DNA of 13,444 nucleotides from an uncultured Chloroflexota bacterium (GTDB taxonomy: Bacteria > Chloroflexota > Anaerolineae > Aggregatilineales > Phototrophicaceae): the NCBI GenBank assembly GCA_937864975.1, contig CALMDI010000682.1, positions 1 through 13,444 of the forward strand. Direction: 5' to 3'. The notes beneath the pieces were generated by a model. It was not told the DNA's origin and searched no databases. It was given only the letters and a program-made list of their open reading frames with translations. Below, in pieces: positions 6,532-12,288 of the stretch (positions are counted from its first letter, which is position 1; the number at the start of each line of letters is the position of its first letter). The position numbers and the translations under genes were made by a program.

Positions 6532-7017
6532 ATGGACACTGTTATCCGCGTGATTGTGATCTATCTCGTCATCATGATCGGGCTGCGTATCCTCGGCAAG
6601 CGCGAGTTTGGGCAGCTTTCGCCGCTGGAACTGGTCGCCCTGTTGATGATTCCTGAACTGGTATCGGCATCGCTCAATCTCAATCAGCCGTCGCTGACCA
6701 ACGGAATCGTCGCCGTCGTCACGCTGTTTTGCCTCGTCTTCCTGACATCCGCGTTCATGCACCTCAGTAAAAAGGTCGAGGTCGCAATCGCCGGAGAGCC
6801 TGTCGTGCTGATCGCGAACGGAGAACTGCTCACCAAGCCTATGAATACCGAACGTGTCACACCCGACGAGGTCTTCAGCGAGATGCACAAAGCTGGGGTT
6901 GACAGCCTTGACCAGGTGAAATGGGCGATCCTGGAGAGCGACGGGAAAATCGCGATTGTGCCCTCGCAGGCAACATCGCAATCGGCAGCGCAGGAAGGCG
7001 GCGTCGGAAAAGGTTAA
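6532..7017 (+). CDS. YetF/DUF421 family membrane protein
   Basis: This 161-aa protein has three membrane helices (about 2-20, 33-50, 57-76) followed by a soluble domain. The GLRILGKREFGQLSPLELV stretch (17-35) is the hallmark of the DUF421/YetF family, and the region 81-145 (EVAIAGEPVVLIANGEL, NTERVTPDEVFSEMHKAGV, VKWAILESDGKIAIVPS) matches its C-terminal beta-rich domain. The family has been tied to sporulation and stress in Firmicutes but its molecular activity is unknown. At 161 aa it is shorter than the usual ~200-230 aa; the C-terminal tail is a low-complexity QATSQSAAQEGG stretch. AGAGGT at 6521-6526 overlaps the stop of the upstream gene and sits a normal distance before the ATG. Confidence 0.9.
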   Translation: MDTVIRVIVIYLVIMIGLRILGKREFGQLSPLELVALLMIPELVSASLNLNQPSLTNGIVAVVTLFCLVFLTSAFMHLSKKVEVAIAGEPVVLIANGELLTKPMNTERVTPDEVFSEMHKAGVDSLDQVKWAILESDGKIAIVPSQATSQSAAQEGGVGKG

Positions 7018-7044
7018 GCGAGCATGAGATTATGGCAGCAGTAA

Positions 7045-7073
7045 TGGACAGTTCTCCATTTTTCGGTTATAAT
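7045..7073 (+). promoter_or_regulatory. Sigma-70 type promoter of the csbD gene
   Basis: TGGACA (7045-7050) and TATAAT (7068-7073) are separated by 17 bases; only one of twelve positions departs from consensus. Transcription would begin near 7080 and give a ~55-base leader containing TAATTAAGGTGTTC at 7082-7095. Confidence 0.82.
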
Positions 7074-7135
7074 GACAGGTGTAATTAAGGTGTTCCCTTG
7101 ATTACGCTGATGCTGGAAAGCGGAGATGAGCGATT

Positions 7136-7351
7136 ATGGATCGTACAACCGGTACCTGGGATCGAATTGAAGGGAACTGGAAGCAGTTCTGGGGTGACGT
7201 CAAACAGAAGTGGGGCGACTTCACCGACGACGATCTGATGTATATCAACGGAAGCCGCGAAAAACTGTCGGGCAGGATTCAGGAGCGATACGGCATCGCC
7301 AAGGACGAGGCGAACCGTCAAATCGACGAATGGTTTCACAACCTGCCGTAA
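7136..7351 (+). CDS. CsbD family stress protein
   Basis: This 71-aa cytoplasmic protein is a clear CsbD/YjbJ family member: RIEGNWKQFWGDVKQKWG, then FTDDDLMYINGSREKLSGRIQERYGIAKDEANRQIDEW, in the family's usual order and length. The family is induced under general stress in Bacillus (sigma-B) and abundant in stressed enterobacteria; its biochemical role is unknown. The ATG at 7136 has GGAG at 7122-7125 (spacing of ten bases, slightly long). It has its own near-consensus promoter and a strong terminator, so it is a one-gene transcription unit, although read-through from the YetF pair is possible. Confidence 0.96.
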   Translation: MDRTTGTWDRIEGNWKQFWGDVKQKWGDFTDDDLMYINGSREKLSGRIQERYGIAKDEANRQIDEWFHNLP

Positions 7352-7374
7352 CCCCTGACTGAAAGCAGCAGTCG

Positions 7375-7408
7375 AAGAGCCGTCCTCAGCCGAGGGCGGC
7401 TCTTTTTT
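7375..7408 (+). terminator. Intrinsic terminator after csbD
   Basis: AAGAGCCG (7375-7382) pairs with CGGCTCTT (7397-7404); four further pairs and one T-G wobble close an AGCC loop, and six T residues follow at 7403-7408. The T tract lies on the + strand, so it stops csbD transcription just before the convergent glycosyltransferase gene ends at 7410. Confidence 0.95.
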
Positions 7409-7409
7409 C

Positions 7410-9089
7410 TTACTCCAGAAACGGCAGCGGCGGTCGCGGCGCTTCGGGGCTGAAGTTGTAGTACACGGTGTACGGACCGACCGCCGCCTGCTCGTACTCG
7501 ACACCCTGCTCCGCGAAAATTTCTTCAAGCCGCGTCTGAACCTCGCGCACGTTCGCCGTGATGTACGCCGGATTGTCGGTCGCGTCCGCCGCCGCCTTAA
7601 ATGCCGGGTAACGCTCGTCGGCTTCGGTGTACGTCAGGTTCGGCTTGTACGGCAGCGCGGAGCTGTACTGCATTCGCTCGTCGCTCAGAAACGCGAGTCG
7701 AAACGCGACCCAGTAAGTCGTGTAACCCGCGTACAGTTCGCGCTCATCCAGAAACGCGATCAGGTCGTCGTCGTAGTCGTTGGAGAGGTGCGAGTCGAGG
7801 TTGAACTGCGTTGTCAAGCCCGGCGGCTCGGTTGCCGCGCTGATCTGCCCCGCGACGAAATATGCCAGCACGAAGCCTGCGACGGCAACCTGCCAGCCGA
7901 GCCGCGGCGGGCGGTGGATGCTGTCGACCAGCACGCCGAGGCTGATCGCCAGTGGCACGAACAGCGGCAGAAAATAACGCCCGGTCGGGTCGATACTGAA
8001 CTTCGACACCAGAAAAATCGCGCTGTACAACCCGATCATCCCCAGCAGCAGCCCGCGCGCGTCCGGCTTGAGCGCCGCTTTTCCATCCGGCATGACCGGA
8101 CGCCGTAGCAGCCTGTAGAGCGCCGCAGCATAGATGAACAGCACAACAGCGCCGATGAGCGGCGCGAAAAACTGCGGCTGCCAGGGAAAGCGCAGCCCGA
8201 TCAGCGTGGGCGAGCCGAGGAATAGTAAACCGAGCAGGCGCAGATCGACCGGGATCGCGGTAATGTCGTTGCCCGCGAAGCGGCTGGCGTTATCGCGTAC
8301 AAAGTAAAACGCCAGCGCCGCGAACTCGTTCTCAAAATTGAAGACCCACCACGGCGCGCTGCCGACAAAAAAGCCAGGCGCCGCCAGCAGTAACGGCGCG
8401 GCGCGCTGCGCCAGCGAATAGCCGCGATTCTCTGGCGCGGGTCGGAGCGTGCGATAGACGATAAACAGCGCCACCGGCGCGGCGAACGCGGCGATCAACC
8501 CGTTCGTCCACCAGCCAACCCCGCCAATGATGCCGAGCAGCCCCCAGCGCCACCACGAGCGGCTGTGCTCGTGCGTCACGTCGTAGCCCAGAATCAGCAG
8601 CAGGTTGCCGAAAATCAGCGTTTCGTTGTAGCCGCCGAGCGTCGCGGTCGTGTAGACGGCAAGCAAAACCGGCGGCAGCGCCAGCAGCAACCCGGTCACC
8701 AGAGCGACCACGCCCCGCCCCGACAGCCGCCATGCCACGAGGAATCCGGTCGCCACGACGCCGAGATAAAGCACCGCCTGCACGATACGGATGGTCAGCA
8801 CCGACTCGCCGAGCAGGCGAAAGCCGACGGCAACGAGCCAGGCGTCGAGACTGCCCATATATGCCTGACCGTAGAAGAACGTCGGGCGCGCGCCGTCGAG
8901 GATGTGACGCGCCATCAGCGCGACCACCGCTTCGTCCGAATGGAACGAAACACGGTTGCTCGCCAGCAGCAGCACGCGCCCGGCGAGCGCCACCGTCAGC
9001 ACGAGCGCCAGCGCGCGCCACGGAATGGTGATGCTGGTTTGCCGCGCCCGAACCGCCGTCGTTGTCCAGCGAAGTTGGTTAACCCTCAA
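7410..9089 (-). CDS. GT-C type membrane glycosyltransferase (family 39-like)
   Basis: This ~559-aa integral membrane protein has about ten or more hydrophobic helices and the hallmark acidic pair of GT-C enzymes, FHSDEAV, in the first outer loop (D55/E56 counting from the TTG at 9098), followed by FYGQAYMGSLDAW. Such enzymes take sugars from polyprenyl-phosphate donors and act outside the membrane on lipids, proteins or polymers. The C-terminal ~130 residues (from about NDYDDDLIAFLDE) are a soluble domain ending in a PRPPLPFLE tail. There is no ATG near the start. TTG at 9089 has GGGAG nine bases upstream and is my choice; TTG at 9098 is possible. It lies 85-75 bases after the lipoprotein gene in the same direction, so it is probably the last gene of that operon. 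Substrate unknown. Confidence 0.82.
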   Translation of the reverse strand: MRVNQLRWTTTAVRARQTSITIPWRALALVLTVALAGRVLLLASNRVSFHSDEAVVALMARHILDGARPTFFYGQAYMGSLDAWLVAVGFRLLGESVLTIRIVQAVLYLGVVATGFLVAWRLSGRGVVALVTGLLLALPPVLLAVYTTATLGGYNETLIFGNLLLILGYDVTHEHSRSWWRWGLLGIIGGVGWWTNGLIAAFAAPVALFIVYRTLRPAPENRGYSLAQRAAPLLLAAPGFFVGSAPWWVFNFENEFAALAFYFVRDNASRFAGNDITAIPVDLRLLGLLFLGSPTLIGLRFPWQPQFFAPLIGAVVLFIYAAALYRLLRRPVMPDGKAALKPDARGLLLGMIGLYSAIFLVSKFSIDPTGRYFLPLFVPLAISLGVLVDSIHRPPRLGWQVAVAGFVLAYFVAGQISAATEPPGLTTQFNLDSHLSNDYDDDLIAFLDERELYAGYTTYWVAFRLAFLSDERMQYSSALPYKPNLTYTEADERYPAFKAAADATDNPAYITANVREVQTRLEEIFAEQGVEYEQAAVGPYTVYYNFSPEAPRPPLPFLE

Positions 9090-9173
9090 CGACTGCAACT
9101 CCCGCTTAGCTCGTCTTTATGGTACGGCAATCCACTACAGTAGAAGCTAAACGTTTTCGCGGGGCGATGCCGG

Positions 9174-9632
9174 CTACTGAATGCTGCTGACGACGCGCTC
9201 GAACGTCGCCAGCCACGCCGCGCGCGCCGCCGTAGGCGCGTTCATCCCGGCGTAAACGGTCACCCTCTCAAGCGCCTGCTCGCGCCGCTCGGTTGCGAAC
9301 GCTGTCGCGTCGCACTCCGACGAAGGCGACGGCATCTCGACCGGCGCGACCGACAGGACGATCAGCGCGCAGTTACCCGGCGAGACGAACAGCACAAAGG
9401 TCGCTTCATCCGCCGGGCTGGTAATCACACGCCAACCGTCGGGAACCTCAGCGCGAAACGCGCCCGCGTCGTACAGACGATCCGCGACGACCACGGGCGC
9501 GCCCGGCGTGTTCGCCAGATGGGGCGGTACCGTCGCCGGAACGCAACCAGATGCGAAGGACAGAACGCAGAGACACAGAGATGTAAAGAAACAGAGAAGA
9601 AAATTATGCCGCGTTAACGTTTTCCGTCGCAT
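9174..9632 (-). CDS. Putative lipoprotein
   Basis: This 152-aa protein begins with a basic MRRKTLTRH head, a hydrophobic core (FLLCFFTSLCLCVLSFAS) and a lipobox-like ASGC, so C30 would be lipidated and the protein held on the outer face of the membrane. The -3 position is Ala instead of the usual Leu, so the lipobox is not ideal. The mature part has the pattern DAGAFRAEVPDGWRVI, typical of small secreted PsbP/Mog1-like beta-sheet domains, plus two more cysteines. The start (ATG at 9632) is set by GAGG overlapping the stop of the upstream gene; a longer in-frame start at 9803 would overlap that gene for 160 bases. The signal peptide is encoded by an A/G-rich repeat-like stretch on the + strand (9558-9603). 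No specific function is evident. Confidence 0.78.
   Translation of the reverse strand: MRRKTLTRHNFLLCFFTSLCLCVLSFASGCVPATVPPHLANTPGAPVVVADRLYDAGAFRAEVPDGWRVITSPADEATFVLFVSPGNCALIVLSVAPVEMPSPSSECDATAFATERREQALERVTVYAGMNAPTAARAAWLATFERVVSSIQ
9558..9603. repeat. Purine-rich repeat-like stretch (ACGCAGAGACACAGAG type) inside a signal peptide
   Basis: On the + strand this 46-base run holds almost only A, G and C, with internal near-copies of CAGAGA/ACAGAGA (at 9568, 9575, 9592). The core ACGCAGAGACACAGAG closely resembles short dispersed repeats I associate with many environmental bacterial genomes. Only one copy is present in the window, so the repeat nature is inferred. Confidence 0.4.
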
Positions 9633-9639
9633 TTTGACC

Positions 9640-10164
9640 TCACGGCGCGCGGTTGGGCGCATCGGGATTGGACGCCATCTCGCGCGACTCGGGATCGCCG
9701 CAGGAAACGTAGCCTGCGTAACCTGCCACGCGCCAGGCGCCCGTCGTATCCTGCGCCATGCGCTGGTAAATGCACACGCCGCTGAAGCCCCGCCCCTCGG
9801 CATAGGTGGCGATGAGATCGACGTCGTAGGCGCGCGGCTCTCCGGCTTGAGCGGTCGCCATGTCGGGCGCGGCGCGGCGAAAGACTACGCTCTGGAACGC
9901 GCCCCACTCCGGCGGCGTGTACCCCGCCACGCAGCGCGTCACCTGCCCCTCCGGGCAGCTTGCTCGCGCGAATGCCTGCATCTCCGGGCTGAGCAGCGCG
10001 AACGCCTCGGTTTCGTCGCCCCGCCCGGCAGCCGTCGCGAACGCAAGCGCCGTCGCAAACGCCGGGTGCGTTCCCTCCGGCGTCAGCGCCGCAGTCGCCA
10101 CGAGGATCGCGACCCCCGCAATGACGAGAACCCCCGCGATCAACAGTCCATTGCCCCGCTTCAT
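9640..10164 (-). CDS. Membrane-anchored secreted protein with NTF2-like features
   Basis: This 174-aa protein has a short basic head (MKRGNG) and a membrane helix at about 7-27, which serves as anchor or uncleaved signal; no lipobox is seen. The outer domain starts with a helical AFATALAFATAAGRGDETEAFALLSPEMQAFA stretch, like the first helices of NTF2/DUF4878-like domains, and ends with a TGAWRVAGYAGYVSC strand, also typical. Four cysteines (C70, C78, C131, C155) lie outside the membrane and could form two disulfides. GGGAG four bases upstream of the ATG supports this start. It is seven bases ahead of the lipoprotein gene. It probably assists in envelope assembly with that gene and the glycosyltransferase, but this is inference from position. 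Confidence 0.75.
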   Translation of the reverse strand: MKRGNGLLIAGVLVIAGVAILVATAALTPEGTHPAFATALAFATAAGRGDETEAFALLSPEMQAFARASCPEGQVTRCVAGYTPPEWGAFQSVVFRRAAPDMATAQAGEPRAYDVDLIATYAEGRGFSGVCIYQRMAQDTTGAWRVAGYAGYVSCGDPESREMASNPDAPNRAP

Positions 10165-10365
10165 GCCGCTCCCAGATTAATGAATTTTCCCAGCATCATC
10201 ACTCGCAGCCTACCATGATACAGGCGTCGCGCGGCGCTGGCTGCGTCAACGACTGCCATTAGTTTCATTACCGCACGTGAAAGTTTCGAAATATAAACCG
10301 CACCTTTTTCATTAATTGTGTAAACTAAGTATAAAGAACGTAAATGGTTTCTTCAGGCTATTAGA
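10165..10365. other. Divergent intergenic spacer
   Basis: This 201-base spacer separates two divergent genes. The right half is AT-rich and holds the promoter for the STAS-like gene. For the left-facing gene I found TTGACG near 10240 on the - strand and a TATCAT downstream, but they are about 23 bases apart, so no convincing promoter. No hairpin or small ORF stands out. Confidence 0.5.
10306..10335 (+). promoter_or_regulatory. Promoter candidate for the STAS-like gene
   Basis: TTTTCA (10306-10311) and TATAAA (10330-10335) are 18 bases apart; four and five of six positions agree with consensus. The start codon at 10366 would lie about 25 bases after the transcription start. Confidence 0.5.
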
Positions 10366-10812
10366 ATGGGTACCCGCATGGCTCTCAACGCCGCATGGGA
10401 AAATCGCGACAAAACCATCATTCGCTTCACCTTAATGCCCGGCTGGAACTGGGACACCCTTCACGCAGTTCTCGACCGCGCCGCGAAAATCGCGTATCAG
10501 GTCGAGCGCCGTCTGGACATCATCGTGGACGTGCGCGACATCGCTCCGCAGCCTATTGGCGACCTGCTGCGCCCGGCTGCTCAGGAAACGGGTCAGGAGT
10601 TCACGAAGCGCGTGATGCTGCTGGATCATCATGTCGCCATTATCGGCGCGCCACAGTATATCCGCGCTATGTACAACAGGTTTCATCTCGGCTGCACGAC
10701 CGCCATCGCCAGCGTTCACTTCGCTTCGACGCTCGAAGAAGCGCGCGCGGTTGTTCACGTGCATCAGGTGCGCGAGGTCGTTTACGGCGTCTGCGAACTG
10801 GCGTTCGCCTGA
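10366..10812 (+). CDS. STAS/SpoIIAA-like domain protein
   Basis: This 148-aa soluble protein has the alternating strand/helix pattern of STAS-type (SpoIIAA-like) domains: a strand IIRFTLMPGWNWDTL, a helix, then DIIVDVRDIAP, a helix, KRVMLLDHHVAIIG, a helix with AMYNRFH, and a final TLEEARAVVHVH helix. The overall layout matches a family of single-domain proteins common in filamentous and related Chloroflexota, where the usual phosphorylatable Ser/Thr is not obvious. A regulatory or partner-binding role is possible but unproven. AGG eight bases ahead of the ATG at 10366 is a modest ribosome site; a second ATG at 10378 is also possible. The last 31 bases overlap the 3' end of the convergent phosphorylase gene. 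Confidence 0.7.
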   Translation: MGTRMALNAAWENRDKTIIRFTLMPGWNWDTLHAVLDRAAKIAYQVERRLDIIVDVRDIAPQPIGDLLRPAAQETGQEFTKRVMLLDHHVAIIGAPQYIRAMYNRFHLGCTTAIASVHFASTLEEARAVVHVHQVREVVYGVCELAFA

Positions 10813-11522
10813 GCCGCCGCTAGCGTCACGCGCAATCCCATCGCGCCAATTCCCGGACCAAAATCCCGGCGCGGGTCCAGATGCCAGCGTCCGGTCGCCA
10901 TATTCGTGACGATGCACAGCGACGCATAGGGAATCTCAAGCTCCGCCGCCAGCCAGACCTCCGGTGCGAGCGTCATGCCTACGACCGCCGAACCGCCCCA
11001 ACCGTACATCGCAATTTCCGCCGCCGTCTCCAAGCGCGGACCTTCGGTGCAAACGTACGTGCCGTGGGTCGCACAGGGAATTTGGAGCGCGTCGCAGGCG
11101 TCGATCAGCCGAGCGCGCCACGCCGCGTCGAACGGGCTGCCCGACGGCACCCGCACATCCGGCAGGGCAAACGTCGCCAGCCGCGCCCGCGTCATATCAA
11201 GCACGTCGTCGGGAACGACCGCCTGACCCACCGCCAGCCCCGGCGCGATCGCGCCGACGCCATTCCACGACAGGATCACCGCTGCGCCCAAATCGCGCGC
11301 CGCCCACACGTTCGCGCGGTGGTTTACGAACGCCGCCGACCGCTGCAAGCCGCCTTCGCCGTGGCGCGAGCTAAACCAGATTGCCTCGGCATCGGGATTC
11401 AAACGCACGAACGCGGCGGAGTCCCCGAACGGCGTTTCGACCACGCGCCGCTCGCCGACCGTCGCGAATTCTTCCAGCTTAAGGTGATAGGCGGCGGTGC
11501 CGCCGAAAATAACCAGGGTCAT
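10782..11522 (-). CDS. S-methyl-5'-thioadenosine/thioinosine phosphorylase family protein
   Basis: This 246-aa enzyme belongs to the purine nucleoside phosphorylase / MTA phosphorylase superfamily. Seen: an N-terminal IFGGTAA phosphate loop, RHG at 53-55, VNHRAN at 66-71, CTEGPRLET at 158-166, and VGMT at 181-184 (the Met contacts the ribose in this family). Asn207 in VTNMATG occupies the base-recognition site; in this superfamily Asn there usually favours 6-oxopurines while Asp favours adenine, so a 5'-methylthioinosine or inosine/guanosine substrate is more likely than MTA. It splits the nucleoside with phosphate and serves the salvage of the methylthioribose or purine. Its ATG overlaps the TGA of the upstream phospholipase-like gene in an ATGA, so the two are coupled. 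The longer in-frame ORF upstream of 11522 lies inside that gene and is rejected. Confidence 0.88.
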   Translation of the reverse strand: MTLVIFGGTAAYHLKLEEFATVGERRVVETPFGDSAAFVRLNPDAEAIWFSSRHGEGGLQRSAAFVNHRANVWAARDLGAAVILSWNGVGAIAPGLAVGQAVVPDDVLDMTRARLATFALPDVRVPSGSPFDAAWRARLIDACDALQIPCATHGTYVCTEGPRLETAAEIAMYGWGGSAVVGMTLAPEVWLAAELEIPYASLCIVTNMATGRWHLDPRRDFGPGIGAMGLRVTLAAAQANASSQTP

Positions 11523-12277
11523 GGGCTGCCCGCCCGCGCGCTCAAATCGAGGTAGGCGAGCATGTCCGCGCGCGCCCGCTCGTATATCCTCGCTTCCAGT
11601 CGGGCGACGACTTCGGGCGGCACGTTTGCCCACAACTCGCCCGTCGCATCGAGGGAGTCGAGGATTTGCCGGAGCACGTCGGGGCGCGTGCCAATGCGCT
11701 CGCCGAGGACTTGCAGCGTTGCGCTCTGACCTTCCGGCGGCAGTTGCCGCCCTACGAAATCACGCCACTCTCGCAAATCCGAGTCGGGAATAAACGGCAG
11801 CCAATCGTCCGGCTGCGCGCTCAGCAGCGCGCGCCGCTGCCACGCTTCCAGCCGGGGATAATCGCGCTCGTCCATCCAGATCACCAGCACGTTGAGCATC
11901 AACAGCCGGTGCGCCTGCGGCGCCCACTCGCGCTGCACGAAATACGGGCGCACCATGTCCTGCGACCACAGAGCATCCATCACCAGGTGCGCGACGCACC
12001 CCGCGACAAACGCGCGCTGCGCCGCCGTCCGCGGCTGCGCCAGCGACGGATATTTTGCCAGCATGACTCGCCACGGCGGCTCGACAATCGACTGGTTGTA
12101 GGCGTAGAAATGCGTGTGCTCGCGGTCGATCCCCGACGACACGCGCGCGTCCGCGGCAATAGTGCCGAGCAGAAACGCGCCGCGTTCCGACGCCAGAAGC
12201 GCGCGCGCCGCGCCCGGCACGCGGTCATCCGTCAGCAGACGCTGCGCGACTACAAGGTGCGTGAACGGCGTCGGCAT
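11519..12277 (-). CDS. Zinc-dependent phospholipase C family protein
   Basis: This 252-aa protein matches the zinc-dependent phospholipase C / S1-P1 nuclease-like family: PFTHLVVAQRLL (H7), FLLGTIAADAR (D43), EHTHF (H54, H56) and GCVAHLVMDALW (H97, D101), in the order and spacing of the metal-binding residues of that family. No signal peptide is visible, so it may act in the cytoplasm; many bacterial members are of unknown substrate. The C-terminal half is helical. I chose the ATG at 12277, 11 bases after the MFS stop; no Shine-Dalgarno is visible, which fits coupled translation. The reading frame stays open to 13021, but that extension lies inside the MFS gene and carries no recognisable domain. 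Confidence 0.78.
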   Translation of the reverse strand: MPTPFTHLVVAQRLLTDDRVPGAARALLASERGAFLLGTIAADARVSSGIDREHTHFYAYNQSIVEPPWRVMLAKYPSLAQPRTAAQRAFVAGCVAHLVMDALWSQDMVRPYFVQREWAPQAHRLLMLNVLVIWMDERDYPRLEAWQRRALLSAQPDDWLPFIPDSDLREWRDFVGRQLPPEGQSATLQVLGERIGTRPDVLRQILDSLDATGELWANVPPEVVARLEARIYERARADMLAYLDLSARAGSP

Positions 12278-12288
12278 GGAAGACGAAG

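Noticed and set aside
6040..6981. 313-aa open frame on the - strand
   Set aside because: Antisense to two convincing genes (the beta-domain protein and YetF); composition rich in Asp, Arg and His without any recognisable fold.
10200..10250. Promoter for the left-facing membrane-anchored protein
   Set aside because: TTGACG and TATCAT on the - strand are about 23 bases apart, too far for a normal sigma-70 promoter.
10882..11555. Long + strand frames opposite the phosphorylase gene
   Set aside because: Arg/Pro-rich shadow translations of a clear enzyme gene; no start signal.
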